Part shown: one piece after another, positions 22,467 to 34,348 of the stretch
How positions within the stretch are numbered: the first letter of the stretch is position 1
Layout of the letters: the number at the start of each line of letters is the position of its first letter
Assembly (NCBI RefSeq): GCF_026210795.1
Contig: NC_089446.1
Span: forward strand, 3,315,001-3,379,000
Direction: 5' to 3'
DNA: 64,000 nucleotides
Source: Rhizophagus irregularis
Taxonomy: Eukaryota > Glomeromycota > Glomeromycetes > Glomerales > Glomeraceae
Notes under the pieces: generated by a model
What the model was told of the DNA's origin: nothing
Seen by the model: the letters and a program-made list of their open reading frames with translations, nothing else
Database searches by the model: none
Program-made: the position numbers and the translations under genes

Positions 22467-25400
22467 ATGAATAAAGGGAGAAGAAAACGCATTGCTACTA
22501 ATATCTTGGACGAATATAATAATCCGAGTTCTTCAACCTCTGAACGAACTTATGCCAAATTTACGACCAGAAAACCAAGATCGAAGGTTCCGTGCTATTG
22601 CAGCAATTGTAATGGAAAAATGATTGATCCGTGCACAAAGGAGAGACACGAGCAAATGAATTCTTTAGAACCATTAAATTCCGATAAGGCTCCAACGTCT
22701 CAAGAGTTAGTAGAACTGATTGATTCGACAATATCGTTAGAAGAACCACAAGATATGACAATATCGTTAGTAGAACCACAAGATACGACAATACCGTTAG
22801 TAGAACCACAAGATACGACAATACCGTTAGTAGAACCACAAGATACGACAATATCTATTGATACATATTCTGATAATGATACGTATGAGGAACAACAATA
22901 TGTATTTCTTCCACGTAAAAAAAAATCAAAAACAGGCACACTTCGTCATATTACTGAAGTTGAGCAAGTCGCTGAATCAACTGAATATGACACGGATGAT
23001 ATCTACACTAGTGAATCTTCGGCATAAGAAGATTTTCCTAATAATGATGATAACGAATTTTCAAGTAATTTTGAGAATTATTCTCATTCTATGTTCGACA
23101 TACCAGATATTTCAGACACACCGAATATTTCAGAATTACCAACAGATGAACTAATTAAGGGGATTTTGATATGGATTATGAAGTTCAGGTCGAGTCATAA
23201 CATACCAAATATCGCAATTGAAGAATTAATACAATTTATTAAAATAATATTGAAAGTGTATAAAAATATCAATCCCGAATCATTTCCAAATTTATTATAT
23301 ATGTTAAGAAAAGCGTTAGGACTTATCGATCGATTTACGCAATTTGCAGCTTGCCAAAAATGCCACAAATTATACAAAAAAGAGGATATAATATCAAATG
23401 ATGATAATACTATTATGAAATGCAGCCATGTCGAATTTCCAAATTCAGCCACAAAGAGATTAAAGCAGTGTCAAACTCCTTTAGGAAAGAAAATTTCTTT
23501 AAATAATAGTATATCAATTGTTCCTGAATTAATTTATCCGGTCTCGAGTATACAACAGCAGCTTTCTAGTATGTTCAAGTGACCAGGATTTGAAGAATTA
23601 TTGCGGCATTGGACTCGTCATTCAGTAATTGATAATGTTTTATCAGACATATACGATGGGCAAATTTGGCAAAATCTTAAGGAATCAAACGAACAAGGGT
23701 CAAATAACTTTTTCTGACCGGACAAGGCTGATACTCATCTAGGATTAATGATAAATTTGGATTGGTTCCAGCCGTACGAAGGAACGATTTACAGTACAGG
23801 TGTAATATACGCAATAATATGTAATCTACCTCAAGATGTTTGATTTAAGCCTGAAAATATGCTTATACTCGGCATATTACTGGGGCCCAATGAGGTTAAA
23901 TTACATAGAGTAAATCATTACCTTTCACCAATAATCATGGAATTAGAATCACTTTAGGAAGGAGTGAATCTTAATTGCACTAATGAATGTCCAAATGGCA
24001 AAGATATTCAAGCAGCATTAATAATTGCTTCATGCGATATTTCTGGAGCTCGAAAATTATGCGGGCACATCTCTACCCTTGCATCATGCCATCGATGCGA
24101 AAAAAGGGCCAATAATCGCAATTTTGGTGGTATGGCAGATATGAGCGACTGGTTTATCATAAAAGATCCAATCGAGCATCGTCAAAAGGCTTTAGAATGG
24201 CGACGATGCAAATCTAACGCAAAAAGAGAGAGATTCGTCAAGGAGAATGGCGTAAGGTGGTCTGAAATATTAAGACTGCCATATTTTGATCCAATTCATT
24301 TTGTTGTTGTAGATCTGATGCATTGCCTTTTCTAGGAATCGCTAAATGGATAACAAAACGAATATGGATTGACAAAGGTGTATTAACAGAAAAAGATCTT
24401 CAATCAATTCAAAAGAAAATGGACGAATTTAAAGTACCATCAGATTTGGGACGAATTCCTGGTAAAATCCATTGTGGTGAAGGGTTTTCTAACTTTATCG
24501 CTGACCAATGGCGCAACTTTTTCCTAATATATGCCACTGTTGCTTTATGGAATCATCTTCCGGGTAAAGATCACAAAATTCTTACGTATTTCATAAGAAT
24601 TTGTACGATTTTGGTTAGGCGAATTGTGGAGATTAACGATATAAAAGAAGCCCATAAACTTTTGATAATGATAATTAAATTGATCGAAGAATGCTATGGC
24701 AAAGAAAAAATAACGCTAAACCTTCACCTATCATTACATCCATGCGAGTGCTCTTACGATTACGGACCTCTGTATTCGTTCTGGTGCTTTAGCTTTGAAC
24801 GAATGAATGGCTTATTAGGTAATTCAAATTTAATTGTGTCGATTTTTCGAATTATATTATTTCATTTAGCAAAGATTAATAATAAATTATTTATTAGGAT
24901 CTTTACCTAATAGCCACCGCCAAATCGAACCTGAACTAATGCGTCGATTGATGACTGAAGCGCAAATAAATGATATTATTAATAGTTCAAGTTCAGAAGT
25001 AATAGGATTCGAATTACTCGATAAACGACCTTTTGTCAGTTCTCTTTCCGAATTTCTAACAGATGAAATGTATCAATTTTTGATGAATTCCAGAAATATA
25101 TCGGAGTCACCAATTACTGGTTGCGAGGAATTTCTGGGTAAATTTTTAGCACCGCAATCCAAAGATATTCATCTTAAGGAACAAATCTACGATTTACTTA
25201 TCGAATATTACGAAGATACATATGTAGATTCTATATTCAGAAAACCATTCACAGAAAATTTACCCAATTCAATGATCATTATCAACAGAGTGAATCGATA
25301 TAGAAGATGTCAAATCTGTGCAGAAACTTTTGGATCTGCTGCTGCAACACGACATATTAAGAGCTCATTCGTCTTAGCTAAATTTATTAATCGTGATGGG

Positions 25401-25736
25401 AATAGCGTTGATACTTACCCAGGTCAAATCCAATTTTTTTTTGAACATAGCGTTCATTTATCTTCCCGTAATTTGACACACAAATTGGCTTACATCAAAT
25501 GGTACAAACCGGCAAATTTGACATCTCGATTCCATTTCAGTATTAACGATAATGTTGAAACTTGCAACGTTGAATTATGGGAAGATAGTTTCTATCCAAG
25601 CAGTAGAGACAATATAATCCCGATACACAACATTTTAGGTCAGTTTATACCTGTAAAATACAAAAAATCAGATCGATCTAATGCCAGGGAATATTTAGCT
25701 GTTATTCCTATAAATAGAAAGTTCCATTTGTGTTGA
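22467..25736 (+). pseudogene. tnp2-family CACTA transposase (Transposase_21 type), broken
   Basis: ATG 22467 starts MNKGRRKRIATNILDEYNNP, followed by an N-terminal C-x-C-x2-C motif (PCYCSNCNGK). A 10-aa repeat (LVEPQDTTI) x4-5 lies at 22728-22851, then a zinc-ribbon-like ACQKCHKLY...KCSHVEFP near 23350-23440. The catalytic region reads LGLMINLDWFQPY (about 23740), ASCDISGARKLCGH (about 24028), CHRCEKRANNRNFGGM, then DLMHCLF, frameshift, LGIAKWITKRIW (24313-24365). A 79-bp intron (24819-24897, GTAATT...TTATTAG) joins NGLLG to SLPNSHRQIEPELMRRLM. The C-terminal domain ends at TGA 25734-25736. Disruptions: TAA 23025, TGA 23581, TGA near 23717 and 23841, TAG near 23955 and one -1 frameshift near 24333. 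The order of blocks is typical of fungal tnp2 proteins; this copy is dead. Confidence 0.8.
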
Positions 25737-26108
25737 TTTAATTTAACATTCGAACTGGTATTTACACCAATTCGAATTTCAAAACATTTTTTAACAAATT
25801 ATTTTTTTATTATATTTAGTATTATTAATATAGTATAACCACTATTTTATCTAGAAAAGTGAATAAAAAAAGCATGCAATTTGGCCATTATTTTTTATAT
25901 TTTTTGTAAAAAAAAAGTTATAGTTCGACCATTATTCTGTTATAGTTTAATTTTATTATACGCATTTCAACCATCATTCTGCAGGATCGAATCAGAGTCG
26001 AATATAGATTGAATTGTATATTATTATTAATTTAGGTCGATTTTTTTTAAAATTGGCCGAATTTAGGCTGAATTTTTTAGAGATCGAATATTCCTATTTT
26101 GACTAGTG

Positions 26109-27090
26109 ATACTCAATAATTACATCATGCAAATTTTCGTACCAGTCATTAAGCAGAACCGCAGAAACTTTCTTAGTAATAATTATGTCAGTCGAGGAAA
26201 TAAAAACAAATGCACGTGAACATAAGGATAAATCGCATAATTACTCATTATTCTAAACCAGGAAATTTTTTCGTACAATTCGCATAATTACTCATTATTC
26301 TAAACTAAGCAAAGAAACTTTCTTAGTAATAATTATGTCAGTCGAGGAAATAAAAATACATGCACGTGAACATAGGCATAATTACTCATTATTCTAAATC
26401 AGACAAAGAAACTTTCTTAGTAATAATTATGTCAGTTGAGGAAATAAAACTAAATGCACATGAATATAAGGATAAATTCACATAATTTCGATTACTTACT
26501 CATTATTCTAAACCAGGTAATTTTTTCGTACCAGTTATTAAAGTAGAACCGCAGAAACTTTCTTAGTAATAATTATGTCAGTTGAGGAAATAAAAACACG
26601 CACATGAACATAAGGATAATATTGATTACTTACTCATTATTCTAAACCAGGCGTACCAGTCATTAAAGCAGTAACCGCAGAAACCTTCGAATATTCGATA
26701 ATTATATCACTTTATATGGAAATAAATAATTACGCGTAAACATGAGTTTTTTCCTTGTTATTATTATGGATAGAATCGCATGATTTCGATACTTACTCAT
26801 TATACTAAACCAAGCAATTTTTCGACAAGTCATTAAAGTAGAATCTGCAGGAACCTTGAACCTTCGAATATTTAATAATTATATCATTGTTATATCATAT
26901 ATGGAAATAAAACATAAACACGTGAACATGAGTTTTATTATTATGGATAGAAATTCGCATGATTTCGATACTTACTCATTATACTAAACCAAGCAATTTT
27001 TCGTACAAGTCATTAAAGTAGAATTCGTAGGAACTGCAGAAACCTTTGCATACTTAGTAGTAATAATTATGTCAGTCATATCTTACATGT
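26109..27090. repeat. Degenerate tandem repeat of about 100-145 bp
   Basis: Seven or eight units marked by GAAACTTTCTTAGTAATAAT, TATGTCAGTCGAGGAAATAA, CACGTGAACATAAGGATAA, TACTCATTATTCTAAACCAG and CGTACCAGTCATTAAAG. Units become progressively more divergent to the right (26700-27060). No coding frame spans it. It abuts the right end of the CACTA element. Confidence 0.75.
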
Positions 27091-27447
27091 AAACAATAAA
27101 CATTAAAGTTTTTCTTTGTACGATAAAAAATTTATATAATTTTGAAAACATAAGCATGCATACACATTATAAAAAATCTAATGATACCACTCCTGAGTGA
27201 AATAAAATTCCAACTCATTATATATTAGTCAGGGTTGTTTGATCAGCATTTTTTGATCACGAATTTATTAGTTGGTATAACCAATCAGACATGAACAGAA
27301 AAATAGAACAATTTACGCATTCAATCGTAACTATACGGAAATCCATAAAACTTACCTTATCAAAAAAGGAAAAGTAATAGTCATATTTTAGATCAGTAAT
27401 GTTATACAAGATATTAGTATCGCTGTCGTTAAATATAATAAACTTTA
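27091..27447. other. Spacer downstream of Plavaka copy B
   Basis: AT-rich. Inverted words (TTTGATCAGCATTTTTTGATCA near 27237) resemble text near 32690-32720, but I could not establish a terminal inverted repeat for the Plavaka element. No gene seen. Confidence 0.35.
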
Positions 27448-28461
27448 TTAAAATATGTATTTATTTACAAAATATTCATTTGTTTTATTAAACTGGGGTA
27501 CTATATGTACGATATCTTGTATTGCTTCTATATCAATAAAGTTATAGATTTCCGTAATTTCTAGTAAGGGACACCCATAAAGATGTGGTTGATTTTGAAA
27601 TTTGAAGTCATACCACTGAATTAATGCGAGATTTAATGGAATATTTTGATTCTTAAGTTCTATTTTCGCTATTAATAAAACCTTAATTTAAAAAATCATT
27701 TTTAAATTAGCAATATTATATAAATATGTAGTATTAAATCAATTAAAAAATTACCTGCCCATAACAAATGCCTTGATCAGAAGCGTAATCAAATAATTCA
27801 TCAGAATTCATACGAACAGACACATTACTATACCAAGGTCTGCCATAATAACTGTTAGTAGCACGCATTATTGCACCATTTTCTATTATAACTGATCTGT
27901 ATATTGTCACTTGGCTTTTATTTGCAATACTTTTGTGATCCATATACAGATTTAAACATTCCAAAAAATTGTCAAATCCAGATCTCATTTTGTGGTCTAT
28001 ATTAGCCTGTTCTACAAAAAATCATGGGCATCTTTTAATAGAAATTTGAAAAGTATTGCTGTAAATTTAAATATACGAGGGATAGTAGCTGAATTTGGTA
28101 ATCGATGGGTTATATTTGTTATTGATTGTCACCGAATCTATAAAAATTAATTTTTTTTAGAAATTTAATATAGTATTGTGTATTTTATATAAATAATACT
28201 TGCTATTTTCATTATTTGAACTTCAATATTTTTTTTATTACTTAATCGGTAGAGTTTCTTAACGTATTCTTTGTGAAGGCTTTCGTAAGTCTCCGTAGTG
28301 TATCCATTAACTGCACCAAATGATCGAATTGAATCAATTATATGATATGCCCACGAATGCAGTTTTGGTAATTTTAACTCTGAAGGGGACATACATTGGA
28401 GAATTTTTATGAACATTTGAGACCAATTGTTTATAGATTCCTGAAATTATAATTTTAAGTA

Positions 28462-30045
28462 CAGTCACCCCTCTCTACAGCGAACCTCGATATAGCGAAT
28501 AACATGATATAACGGATCATACAGTGTAGTACCGATTTTAAATATGAAAAAAACCTTGATATAACGAAGTTTACTATTTATTTACTGTATAACGTAGTAT
28601 GAAGTAAAGTGTGTGAATTTCTTATATAAAAATGCCTCTCGATATAACGGATTTTTTTTATAACGAATTTTTTTCAGTTATAACGAAGAATTTCTTTATA
28701 ATTAAATGTAATTATTAATAAATATTGATGCATTATGACATTAAATATCACCCCTGTGTTTTATATTTAAATTATGGATCAGGATTGTATCAGGATCGTA
28801 TCGGGATTAATAATTCTGGCTATTTTATTTAATATTTAGGCAGAATTACATTAATTTACATTAATTCGGTTGTATTAGGATTCGATGTGAATTGTTATTA
28901 ATTTATATTTATCACAGGGGTAAGGACACTCCTAGTTAAATTAATATATCATTAATAATTTATTTATTATATAGTTAGTTATTGTTAAACAGCATTCCTA
29001 CAAAAAAAAGGAATTATAATAAACATTTTTATATAGAACACTTCAGGAAGCATTCCCTATAATAAAAAAATAAAAAAAGAACATTAGTAAATGTTCTTAA
29101 ACGAAATTAAAAGAAAAAAATTGAGTTGTCCCACTTACTTCTTGTCTCAAGCGTTCATTTCGAAGTCCCTACAATAAAAAAAATAAAAAAGAATATTAGT
29201 AAATGTTCTTAAACGAAATTAAAAGAAAAAATTGTGTTGTCCCACTTACTTCTTGTCTCAAGCGTCCATTTCGAAGTTCCTACAATAAAAAATAAAAAAG
29301 AACATTAGTAAATATTCTTAAACGAAATTAAAAGAAAAAATTGAGTTGTCCCACTTACTTCGTCCCAAACGTCCATTTTGAAGTTCCTACAATAAAAAAT
29401 AAAAAAGAACATTAGTAAATGTTCTTAAACAAAATTAATAAAAAAAATCGAGTTCTCCACTTACTTCTTGTCTCAAGCGTCCATTTCAAAGTCCCTACAA
29501 TAAAAAAAATAAAAAAGAACATTAGTAAATGTTCTTAAACGAAATTAATAAAAAAAATCGAGTTCCCCACTTACTTCTTGTCTCAAGCGTCCATTTCGAA
29601 GTCCAGGAAGTTCCCTATAATAAAAAAATAAAAAAAGAACATTAGTAAATGTTCTTAAATAAAAAAAATTGAGTTCCCCACTTACTTCTCGTCTCAGGCG
29701 TCCATTTCGAAGTCCAGGAAGTTTCCTACAATAAAAAAATAAAAAAAGAACATTAGTAAATGTTTTTAAACGAAATTAATATAAAAAACCCCCCAGTTCC
29801 CACTTACTTCTCATTCTAGGCATCTATTTTGAAGTTTAGAAAGCACCCCTATAAAAAAAAGATTAAAAAAAATGTTAAATTATCAGTAATCAGATCAACA
29901 AGTCACATGATCTGTATAACCGATATTCCTATACCGAAGAATTCATTATACAATACCGAATAATTCGTTATAGTGTTAACGAAGTTGCTTATAATGAAGC
30001 CCTGATCAGCTGGAACCTAGGGTTCGTTATATCGAGAGGGGACTG
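28462..30045. mobile_element. Pogo/Tigger-like non-autonomous element in a Plavaka intron
   Basis: Ends are CAGTCACCCCTCTCTACAGC (28462) and inverted CAGTCCCCTCTCGATATAAC (30045), both continuing with CGAACC and GATATA(A/G)CGAA-type words, and flanked by TA. This is the pogo-type pattern, also seen at 32383-32554 and 47704-48672. It lies between acceptor TTTCAG (just right of 28440) and donor GTATGT (about 30089) of Plavaka B, so it enlarged an intron of about 70 bp (copy A) to about 1.65 kb without breaking exons. It contains the microexon-like array 29139-29848. Confidence 0.75.
29139..29848 (-). repeat. Tandem array of seven microexon-intron units (array 1)
   Basis: On the minus strand each unit of about 110 bp reads TTTTTATTGTAG, a short core, then GTAAGTGGG(A)C. 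Cores are at 29808-29848 (41 nt), 29686-29725 (40), 29575-29614 (40), 29465-29494 (30), 29359-29386 (28), 29250-29279 (30) and 29139-29168 (30). They are separated by 71-82 nt, a normal fungal intron size. The 30-nt core translates GLRNGRLRQE or GLRNERLRQE, a coiled-coil-like decapeptide. Splice-site text is conserved in every unit, including the polypyrimidine tract. One core has CGA changed to TGA. Whether it is transcribed or spliced is unknown; it could also be a satellite that happened to capture an exon with its splice sites. Confidence 0.7.
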
Positions 30046-32075
30046 TATTAGTGAACAGCGTTGTTTTATAATAATTATGTAGTACATACCTTAAATTTGG
30101 CCAAATCACTTTCTTTGAAATTTTCATATCAACTAATTGCATACATTTCATTCCAAGCTTCGTAAAGTTTTGCCAGATCTTCATTCTTTACAAAATTTTC
30201 ATCATCCTCATTATTTACAAACAAATTGTCTACTACAAAAACCATTACTTTCAACAGATTGCGATACTCATTAGCTGTTAATCTGGCTATTGATTGTATG
30301 CCATTTGTAAAGATCTTCAAACCGGAAAATCTTGGTATTGTGGCTAATCAATGATCTACTTCATCAACTAAAGTTTTGCCACATTGCGCCCCTAAAAGTT
30401 TTTTCGTATAATCGATTTGATAATGAAAGAGGCCTAAATCGAGATGATGCATTCTATCAGGCACTATGTCTTGATAGATATTTATATTACTTAATATAAA
30501 TTAATAAAAATAAACTTATGTTAGTGTAATGCTTGTAATGCTTACGTGATTTGGCGAAATGGCTGGATGCCTAATAAATATTATGTAAACTTACGGCAGA
30601 TTCCAAAAAAAATTAAATATATTTTCAATGCAAACGGAATTTCCCGAGTTTTAATTAAAATACTGCTGCATATTAACATGAGTTCGTGGTGTTATATCAT
30701 CAATTTGTAAATTAAGATCAGCAAGATTGTCTCTTGTGACTAGACAAAAATAACAAGGACGTTTCGACATTGGTGATTTGTATGTAAGACAGTACGTTGC
30801 AGCTTCCGGCCAGTCAGATATCATAGCTGAAACTCTAGGATAAAACCAAATTATTTCGTTATTTAAAAATAGATCAATGCCATTTTTATTTAATTTTAAT
30901 AAAGGGTCTAGTAACAATTCCAAAGATTTATGGAAGCATTCGCGAACAGCAATCTTAAATGTTTCAGACTTCCTTTCAGTAATATTATTAGATTTTAAGA
31001 TCAGCAGATACGCTAATAATTACTTTGCATCTTTCTTATTACGCTTTCAATTTTTAATATTACCAATAGACAAGTAAATGGGATGGAGTTGACTTTTTCT
31101 TAGGGTGTCAACATTTGTAGTGTCAGAATATAATATTAAAGATAAAAGCCTGGCACCAGGTGGCAGGGATTTTTCCGCATTTTTCCACCATATCCCAGTA
31201 TTTTGTTCGCTAAACTCCCTTTCACCGTTATGCTTTAAGTTTATATGAAGATTAGTAAATATCCTATAATATTAAGTTGTATATTTCATATGAAAGTATA
31301 AAATAATTACCTCAACTTTCTCAAAAGTTAACGCAAAATTTTGTGATATGTCTGAAATTGACAAAATATTTTTTATACAGTTTATTAAAGACTGATGATA
31401 AAGAAAATACTCATTATTATTATAATTCATTATACTAGTTTTAGTATAATTTAAATTTGGTAGTTTCATATTATCCATATATTTGCAGCCTTGTTCGATA
31501 GATCTTGGAAGAGGTGATTTATCTAAATTTGCATGTTTATTAAAGAATTTAATTATAGCATTTCTTGTCGCATTGTTAAGTTTATGTTTCGTAACTAATG
31601 CCATTAAATTACCATATGCTTCACTTGGGTAATTAACATTAATTTCTGGTTTGGATTCTTCTTCATTCAATTCTGAATCAGAATCTTCCAAGATATTTTC
31701 AAAGACATTTTCATTTTCATCGTGGTCTATTTCTTCTATATTTTGATCAATTTCACCAACCTCTGAAATTGACATCATACTTTGAAAACTCTGATTATTT
31801 ATTTCCAAGTTTGTACTTTTATTATCAGAAAGATCTTCGCATGAATCTTCACGGACCATCTATAAAATTAATTATGTTAAAAAAGAAATTCAAAAAATTT
31901 TATAATTTCCTATTTTCTTTACCTTGATATCATGATTATTAGTTTTATGTTCAAATTCTTCTAATTCTTCACTATCGCTACTATCGTTATTAAGCGGAGT
32001 ACAAAAATTCTTATATTGAGTGTATGCAGACCTTGTGCTAAAGTACCTTGGACAAAAAGGGCATTTATATGACAT

Positions 32076-32382
32076 TTTTAAGAGTATTTTATTTACTTGA
32101 ATTTAAACTTTACAAATTAATTAAAAAATTATTTGCTCATTTATGTCAATTTATAAACGTTTGCATAATGGTGTAGTTAGCCAAAAAATAATTAGCCACA
32201 ACATGATCTGGCTCAGGCGTAGATCATTGTGAAAAGTTTACCTCTTTTTAAATTTTTCTACGAAAAGTGGCGTATTTCGATAATCATAAAGTGAGTTTCA
32301 GGTGAAGCTATATTTCAAATTTGAAACAAGCCTCGCCTAATATAAGCCAAAATCTCTAAAATCCTATTTTTGAAACTCTATA
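32076..32382. other. Spacer upstream of Plavaka copy B
   Basis: Contains AAAAAATAATTAGCCACAAC near 32184, closely matching text at about 17370 inside the hAT-type element of copy A. This hints at a shared dispersed repeat. No gene seen. Confidence 0.35.
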
Positions 32383-32554
32383 CAGTCAAACCTTGATATA
32401 GTGAACCCTTGATATAGTGAATTTTTCAGACAACTATAATAAATTTCCCCTCGCTATAACGAATTAACCAATCAAATCTCTTAAAATCTTCACTATAACC
32501 TTATAGCGAAGTTGAAGTCTGGACCCTAGGGTTCGTTATAACAAGGGTTGACTG
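32383..32554. mobile_element. Pogo-like MITE (172 bp)
   Basis: CAGTCAAACCTTGATATAGT at 32383 and inverted CAGTCAACCCTTGTTATAAC at 32554, flanked by TA at 32381-32382 and 32555-32556. Inner words GTGAACCC / CGAACCCTAGGG match the larger element at 28462-30045. Short, non-coding, TA target: a deletion derivative of a pogo/Tigger-type transposon. Confidence 0.8.
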
Positions 32555-32844
32555 TAGATCAGATCATGTTAATGGAAACATAAGCCAGTTAATCAGATCT
32601 ACAAAAATTGGTTTTCCTCTGATCGATTTTAATTTTATAATAAATATAATAAACATAAGCTATTATGGATATATAACCAACCCGATCAATCAAAAATTGT
32701 GCTCAATTGTAACTGTGATCTGGTTGGTTATACATTTTTTCGGTCAATAGTTGTGCATCAAAAGACTACAAGCATTTTTCTATATATTTATCAATTAATA
32801 AGCTTAGAAAAATTTCGTTATAATCATGCACAGCTTATTATTTT

Positions 32845-33220
32845 ATAAAATCTGAATATTTATTGCGAGATATTTCGGATCTAGAAATATAGTAGGGCTT
32901 TGCATAAAAGATTGTCATTTATCTATTAACTTTGTTGTAAATGTAAACGAAACCTTATAAAATTTGAATATTTATTGCAAAATATTTCAGATCTAGAAAT
33001 ATAGTAGGGCTTTGCATGAAAGATTATCATTTATCTATTACTTTGTTATAAATGTAAACGAAAACTTTATAAAATTTGAATATTTATTGCGAAATATTTC
33101 GGATCTAGAAATATTGTAGGCTTTGCATGAAAGATTGTCATTTATCTATTAACTTTGTTGTAAATGTAACGAAAACCTTATATTTATTGCGATCTAGAAA
33201 TATAGGCTTTGCATGAAATT
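32845..33220. repeat. Four tandem copies of a roughly 110-bp unit
   Basis: Unit markers are CTTATAAAATTTGAATATTT, ATTGCGAAATATTTCGGATC, TAGAAATATAGTAGGGCTTT and GCATGAAAGATTGTCATTTA. Copies 1-3 are about 90% alike by eye; the fourth is shortened. No coding seen. The stretch before it (32555-32844) is AT-rich spacer. Confidence 0.8.
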
Positions 33221-33339
33221 AAACTTGTTGTGTAGTCGATCATTACGCATAATGATCAAATATTTTTTTTTAACAAACAACAGTATATAGAAAGATTTAC
33301 AAACAATAAAATATATAAATATGCATTGTTTCTGTTTAT

Positions 33340-34260
33340 CTTCTGTAGGCTTGGTCCTCATCTTTTTTGTCTGCAGATTTAGTCTCTCGAGCGTCTTGCT
33401 CATTTTTCATTTCATGTCTTTTTGCTTCTACTGAATTTGCAAATGTTCCCAGATTTTTTTTTTTTTTTTAGAAATATATGCAAGTTCATGTCTTTTCTAT
33501 TTTCTTTTTCACACCCCTTAACAAAATCCTTTTCAAAAAAAAAAATTTGCAACACAATGCGAATCCACTAACAGAAAAAAACTCATGCTATTGTTTCACA
33601 GGCATCCTTCAAACTCTCTTTTATCCATTAACCAATCCCTTTCAATCTATCCGTTTAGGCTTGGTCCTCATCTTTTTTGTCTGCAGATTTAGTCTCTTGA
33701 GCGTCTTGCTCATTTTTCATTTCATGCCTTTTTTCTTCTACTGGATTTGCAAATGTTCCCAGATTTTTTTTTTTTTTTTTAGAAATATATGCAAGTTCAT
33801 GTCTTTTCTATTTTTTTTTTCACACCCCTTAACAAAATCCTTTTCAAAAAAAAAAATTTGCAACACAATGCGAATCCACTAACAGAAAAAAACTCATGCT
33901 ATTATTTCACAGGCATCCTTCAAACTCTCCTTTATCCATTAACCAACCCCTTTCAATCTATCTGTTTAGGCTTGGTCCTCATCTTTTTTGTCTGCAGATT
34001 TAGTCTCTCGAGCGTCTTGCTCATTTTTCATTTCATGCCTTTTTTCTTCTACTGGATTTGCAAATGTTCCCAGATTTTTTTTTTTTTTTTAGAAATATAT
34101 GCAAGTTCATGTCTTTTCTATTTCTTTTTCACACCCCTTAACAAATCCTTTCAAAAAAAAAAAAAAATTTTGCAACGCAATGCAAGTCCACTAACAGAAA
34201 AAAAAACTCATGCTATTGTTTCACAGGCATCCTTCAAACTCTCCTTTATCCATTAACCAA
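33340..34260. repeat. Three tandem copies of a roughly 310-bp unit
   Basis: AGGCTTGGTCCTCATCTTTT recurs at 33348, 33657 and 33968, and CAAGTTCATGTCTTTTCTAT at 33481, 33792 and 34102. Copies are nearly identical, so the duplication is recent. On the minus strand each unit has an open, highly charged stretch (HEMKNEQDARETKSADKKDE) that could be an exon of the neighbouring family. The plus-strand Phe-rich frames are composition artefacts. It lies immediately 5' of the copy-2 unknown gene. Confidence 0.8.
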
Positions 34261-34348
34261 CCCCTTTCTTTTCTCTCTCAATTCATCCGTTAAACTCCTT
34301 TCTTCTCTTCTATCCGTTAAATTTCTCTTTTTTTTTATTTTTTCAATC

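Larger units (their letters stand above)
18960..26108. mobile_element. CACTA (EnSpm-type) DNA transposon, about 7.1 kb, decayed
   Basis: The right end, read inward, is CACTAGTCAAAATAGGAATA (26108). The left end reads CATATTGGTCGAAATAGGAC (18960), a partly eroded CACTA-type TIR. Both ends continue with ATTCGACCT/ATTCGATCT, and subterminal regions carry many GGTCGAAT/ATTCGGC repeats (18970-19260, 25920-26095). Flanking trinucleotides are TTA and ATA, so a 3-bp TSD is only approximate. It carries two divergent genes, an accessory coiled-coil gene (minus) and tnp2 (plus), with a coding minisatellite at the start of each, as expected for an autonomous CACTA element now broken by stops. Confidence 0.75.
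27448..32075 (-). pseudogene. Plavaka-type transposase copy B, nearly full length, with stops
   Basis: It begins MSYKCPFCPRYFSTRSAYTQ at 32075, a good C-x2-C half of a C2H2 finger, and continues through an acidic exon (31859-31312). Exon about 31260-30598 includes SEQNTGIWWKN, LILYSD (first catalytic Asp), LHPIYLSIGNI, WFYPRVSAMISDWPEAA and CYFCLVTRDN. The next, about 30477-30090, has VPDRMHHLDLGLFHYQI and the SIARLTANEYRNLLKVM helix. An intron holding a 1.6-kb element follows. Exon about 28440-28200 has SWAYHIIDSIRSFGAVNGYT, then 27988-27755, and a terminal exon (QWYDFKFQNQPHLYGCPLLE, ending NKYIF, TAA 27450-27448). Stops near 31020 and 31045 replace W and Q, and those near 30345 and 30126 replace R codons present in copy A or the family. 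It is probably inactive but retains the full architecture, and serves as the reference for copy A. Confidence 0.8.

Noticed and set aside
26109-27090. CRISPR-like array
   Set aside because: Units vary from about 100 to 145 bp, diverge gradually and have no unique spacers. The genome is eukaryotic.
33478-34256. Phe-rich plus-strand proteins
   Set aside because: They are readings through poly-T runs of the 310-bp repeat; the three copies simply repeat the same frame.
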